64,000 nucleotides of DNA from Streptomyces adelaidensis. GTDB taxonomy: Bacteria > Actinomycetota > Actinomycetes > Streptomycetales > Streptomycetaceae. The stretch is taken from assembly GCF_016598475.1 (NCBI RefSeq), contig NZ_JAEMUX010000020.1:57890-121889 (forward strand), written 5' to 3'. Below the pieces are notes generated by a model. It was given only the letters and a program-made list of their open reading frames with translations, made no database searches and had not been told where the DNA came from. Shown here piece after piece: positions 62,367 to 64,000 of this stretch. Within the stretch, counting starts at the first letter, position 1. Each line of letters begins with the position of its first letter. The translations under genes were made by a program, and so were the position numbers.

Positions 62367-62401
62367 TTTAAAGCCGCAGGCTGTATGCCTGCGGCTTCAA
62401 A
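62367..62401. terminator. hairpin at the end of the second element
   Basis: TTTAAAGCCGCAGGC (62367-62381) and GCCTGCGGCTTCAAA (62387-62401) form a 15-base stem with one mismatch and a five-base loop, flanked by T- and A-rich edges. Lying 17 bases after the stop of the gene at 62419 and next to the comM junction, it could end transcription in both directions. Confidence 0.75.
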
Positions 62402-62418
62402 GTGGGGGTTGGGTTGAC

Positions 62419-62670
62419 TTAGCGGGCGTCGGGCCAGTTCTGCGCCCACCAGCCCTCTCTCACAATCTGCTGGAACAGCTCGACCAGCTCGCCCCTGGCC
62501 TGCTCGCTGATGTGCTCCTTGGACGCGAGCCAGGTGAAGGAACCTTCCTGCTCCACTCCGGCAATGGCCCGCCCTCCGGGGAGACTGCCGACCAGTTCCA
62601 TCCGGATCTCCGGCTGGAGTGGTGCCTCTTGTGACTCATCGTCACCCTGCTGAGTGTCCTCGTCCGCCAT
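62419..62670 (-). CDS. small protein of unknown function in the second element
   Basis: An 83-residue protein: MADEDTQQGDDESQE acidic start, then a compact domain IRMELVGSLPGGRAIAGVEQEGSFTWLASKEHISEQARGELVELFQQIVREGWWAQNW. No family recognised. ATG 62670 has GGAGGCGAG upstream. It is the gene closest to the element end, followed by the hairpin at 62367. Confidence 0.65.
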   Translation of the reverse strand: MADEDTQQGDDESQEAPLQPEIRMELVGSLPGGRAIAGVEQEGSFTWLASKEHISEQARGELVELFQQIVREGWWAQNWPDAR

Positions 62671-62825
62671 CTCGCGCTCGCCTCCACTGCTCACAACCCG
62701 GCGCTCGCACATATACCCGAGCGCCTGGTTGAGCTGACCCCTTTGCGCCCCCCAGGCGGATCACCGACTGTGCCACACCGATCAGGCTGTGACCAGAGGG
62801 AATCAATGGGTAACGGAAAGTCGTA

Positions 62826-63248
62826 CTATTCGCCCGAGTTCCCGTCACCCTGAGTACGCCTACGGGCAAAGGTTTCCGCGATGTCGGCGTACTGCCGGCG
62901 CTCCTCCTCGGTCATCTCCTCAGCCCGGGCAACGATGATTCGCGTGGTGAAGTCCTCGCTCCACGCCACCGAGGAATCGACTGCCGGGTCGTAACCGAAG
63001 AACTGCCGGAACATGGCGGCCTGAATGATCTTCATCGGGAGCGTGTAGCCGATCGAGATCGCCTTCAGGCGCTCCTGCTTGGGTGGGTCGACAGCCTTGC
63101 CGAGCTCCACCTTGGAGAGCCAGCCGAACTTGGCCTGCTCGCCACTGTCGGGGTCGATGCAGAGCTTTTCCATGTCGCGCAGGCTCTTGCCGAGCTCGGC
63201 GCGCCGAGCCTTCAGCAGGTCGGTGAAGTCGGTCCGCTGCTCAGTCAT
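62826..63248 (-). CDS. XRE-like regulator of the second element
   Basis: A 140-residue protein. The N-terminal helical region FTDLLKARRAELGKSLRDMEKLCIDPDSGEQAKFGWLSKVELGKAVDPPKQERLKAIS has the XRE pattern, with the spacing of GKSLRDMEKL and WLSKVELG corresponding to the helix-turn-helix. A C-terminal helical tail follows. ATG 63248 is used; another ATG three codons earlier is possible. Divergent from the gene at 63517, with shared operator-like repeats between. Confidence 0.72.
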   Translation of the reverse strand: MTEQRTDFTDLLKARRAELGKSLRDMEKLCIDPDSGEQAKFGWLSKVELGKAVDPPKQERLKAISIGYTLPMKIIQAAMFRQFFGYDPAVDSSVAWSEDFTTRIIVARAEEMTEEERRQYADIAETFARRRTQGDGNSGE

Positions 63249-63292
63249 GGCGTGCATTGTGCCCCTTCTCTGGCCCCGTAGTGACGCCTGAT

Positions 63293-63504
63293 GTCTACGT
63301 TACGGCTTTTGATCACCGAGCAAATAGCAGGTCAGCGGACGCAACCGTTCACGACCCTGCACAGAGTGTCTACGGAAACAGGCCTCCGGCGCTATCCCTT
63401 CCGGATGCGATGACTCAATCTTGCCCGCACTGTGCGTTTGCGTAGACAGTGCGTCTACAGGCATGTACTGTCGGTCTTGTTCACGGAAACGCACATCGCG
63501 TCTA
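63293..63504. promoter_or_regulatory. GTCTAC boxes between divergent regulators of the second element
   Basis: GTCTAC or its complement occurs at 63293, 63368, 63442 (GTAGAC), 63453 and 63497. The pair at 63442-63458, GTAGAC with a five-base spacer and GTCTAC, is a perfect dyad. The cluster lies between the divergent XRE-like and helix-turn-helix genes and is probably bound by one of them. Confidence 0.6.
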
Positions 63505-63516
63505 CGGAGGTAGATA

Positions 63517-63810
63517 GTGCGCCCCCAACAGCAATACATGGTCCTCGTGAGCTGCGACCTCCTGGTCATGCTCATGGAGCGCACCGGAGACGGACGCGAA
63601 GTCAGCGTCCGAGAACTCGCCGACGCGGCCGGATGCCACCCCAGCAAGATCGACGCCCTTCGCAACGGGCGCCGCGAAAAGTCCCTCCACCCCGAGGCCA
63701 TGGCAATTGCCAAACGGCTTGGAGTGGACCTCCTCGTCCTTTGGAAGCCGACCGGCCGCACCGTCGAAGCCCCCGTCGAGAACGACCACCTCACCGCGGT
63801 CTCCGCATGA
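63517..63810 (+). CDS. helix-turn-helix protein of the second element
   Basis: A 97-residue protein with a Cro/XRE-like helix-turn-helix: GREVSVRELADAAGCHPSKIDALRNGRREKSLHPEAMAIAKRLGVDLLVLW (about residues 26-76). It would act as a repressor or activator of the element. GTG 63517 has GGAGGTAG at the right distance. The stop overlaps the next start as ATGA. Confidence 0.8.
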   Translation: MRPQQQYMVLVSCDLLVMLMERTGDGREVSVRELADAAGCHPSKIDALRNGRREKSLHPEAMAIAKRLGVDLLVLWKPTGRTVEAPVENDHLTAVSA

Positions 63811-63992
63811 GTGACGTACCGGAGTTCTCCCGCGAGAGAGCGGAGCGACTGCTCGGGCCGGCTGCCGTTGCGAGGGCCCGCCAGATCGCCGATGCCGCGC
63901 CTCCTCTTCGCCCGGAGGTGCGTGAGCAGTTGCGGGCGGTGTTCGCCTCGGCCCGCACTGCCAGGCCCCTGCCGGCGGCCGACGCCGCCTGA
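63807..63992 (+). CDS. small helical protein coupled to the helix-turn-helix gene
   Basis: A 61-residue protein beginning MSDVPEFSRERAERLLGPAAVARARQIADAAPPL and ending VFASARTARPLPAADAA. No family recognised. Its start overlaps the preceding stop (ATGA), so it is translated with that regulator and is probably a partner of it. Confidence 0.65.
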   Translation: MSDVPEFSRERAERLLGPAAVARARQIADAAPPLRPEVREQLRAVFASARTARPLPAADAA

Positions 63993-64000
63993 TCCCACAT

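Larger units (their letters stand above)
62353..64000. mobile_element. left end of a second mobile element inserted in comM (partial)
   Basis: comM sequence stops abruptly at about 62352. Beyond it lie small genes of mobile-element character: an unknown protein, an XRE-like regulator, a divergent helix-turn-helix protein and a short follow-on gene, with a repeated GTCTAC operator. No integrase and no second attachment copy are inside the window, so type and length are unknown. Confidence 0.75.

Overview
This window is very GC-rich actinobacterial chromosome and almost certainly comes from a Streptomyces. Codons are strongly biased to G/C in third position. The block whiG - rpsB - tsf - pyrH - frr - cdsA is present, with dprA and comM next to whiG, which is the order I remember around SCO5619-SCO5628 of S. 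coelicolor. The polyamine genes further left match what I remember of SCO5655-SCO5671. No rRNA, tRNA or CRISPR array was seen.

Left third (1-35300, chromosomal). A polyamine import and breakdown operon on the minus strand (about 1736-9004) holds an aldehyde dehydrogenase, a PotD-type lipoprotein, PotA, PotB, PotC and a gamma-glutamylputrescine-oxidase-like flavoenzyme. A second polyamine group at 20900-25483 holds an aldehyde dehydrogenase, an Lrp/AsnC regulator, an aminotransferase and the remains of a second PotD paralogue. Between them lie a NADAR protein, a DUF4190 membrane protein, an adenosine/aminodeoxyfutalosine deaminase, a glycerophosphodiesterase, an HxlR-like regulator, a membrane-anchored sigma factor, a YceI protein, and a minus-strand cluster of M20 peptidase, MBL hydrolase, IclR regulator and TIM-barrel protein. 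The second PotD gene and the M20 gene are both broken and joined out of frame near 20890. After 25.6 kb come an ABC exporter pair, a VOC protein, a LOG-family protein, a LAETG sortase substrate, a mycothiol-dependent maleylpyruvate-isomerase-type protein and a complete thiamine importer (thiB-thiP-thiQ) behind a clear TPP riboswitch.

Middle (36457-50727). A complete integrative element of the AICE (actinomycete integrative and conjugative element) type sits in the 5' end of rlmN. A 42-base imperfect direct repeat marks its ends. In order it carries a low-GC membrane protein of unknown function, a GntR regulator, an HD phosphohydrolase (Mdp type), a NUDIX hydrolase (Nud), an XRE/DUF5919 regulator, a run of small Spd-like and membrane genes, an FtsK/TraB DNA translocase, a prim-pol and a primase/helicase for replication, an excisionase and a tyrosine integrase. 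Several non-coding signals in it look functional: a 29-base operator-like palindrome, a CAGGGAG repeat cluster after tra (candidate transfer locus), a TGACGCA repeat cluster after the replication genes (candidate origin) and matched subterminal repeats near both ends.

Right third (50728-64000). An SRPBCC protein, cdsA, frr, pyrH, tsf, rpsB, an M23 peptidase, a gene-free repeat-rich stretch, a TetR regulator, whiG, dprA and comM. comM lacks its 5' end: at 62352/62353 the coding sequence stops matching the family and a second mobile element begins, of which only about 1.6 kb with small regulatory genes is visible. Two independent insertions, in rlmN and comM, therefore disturb housekeeping genes in this window.
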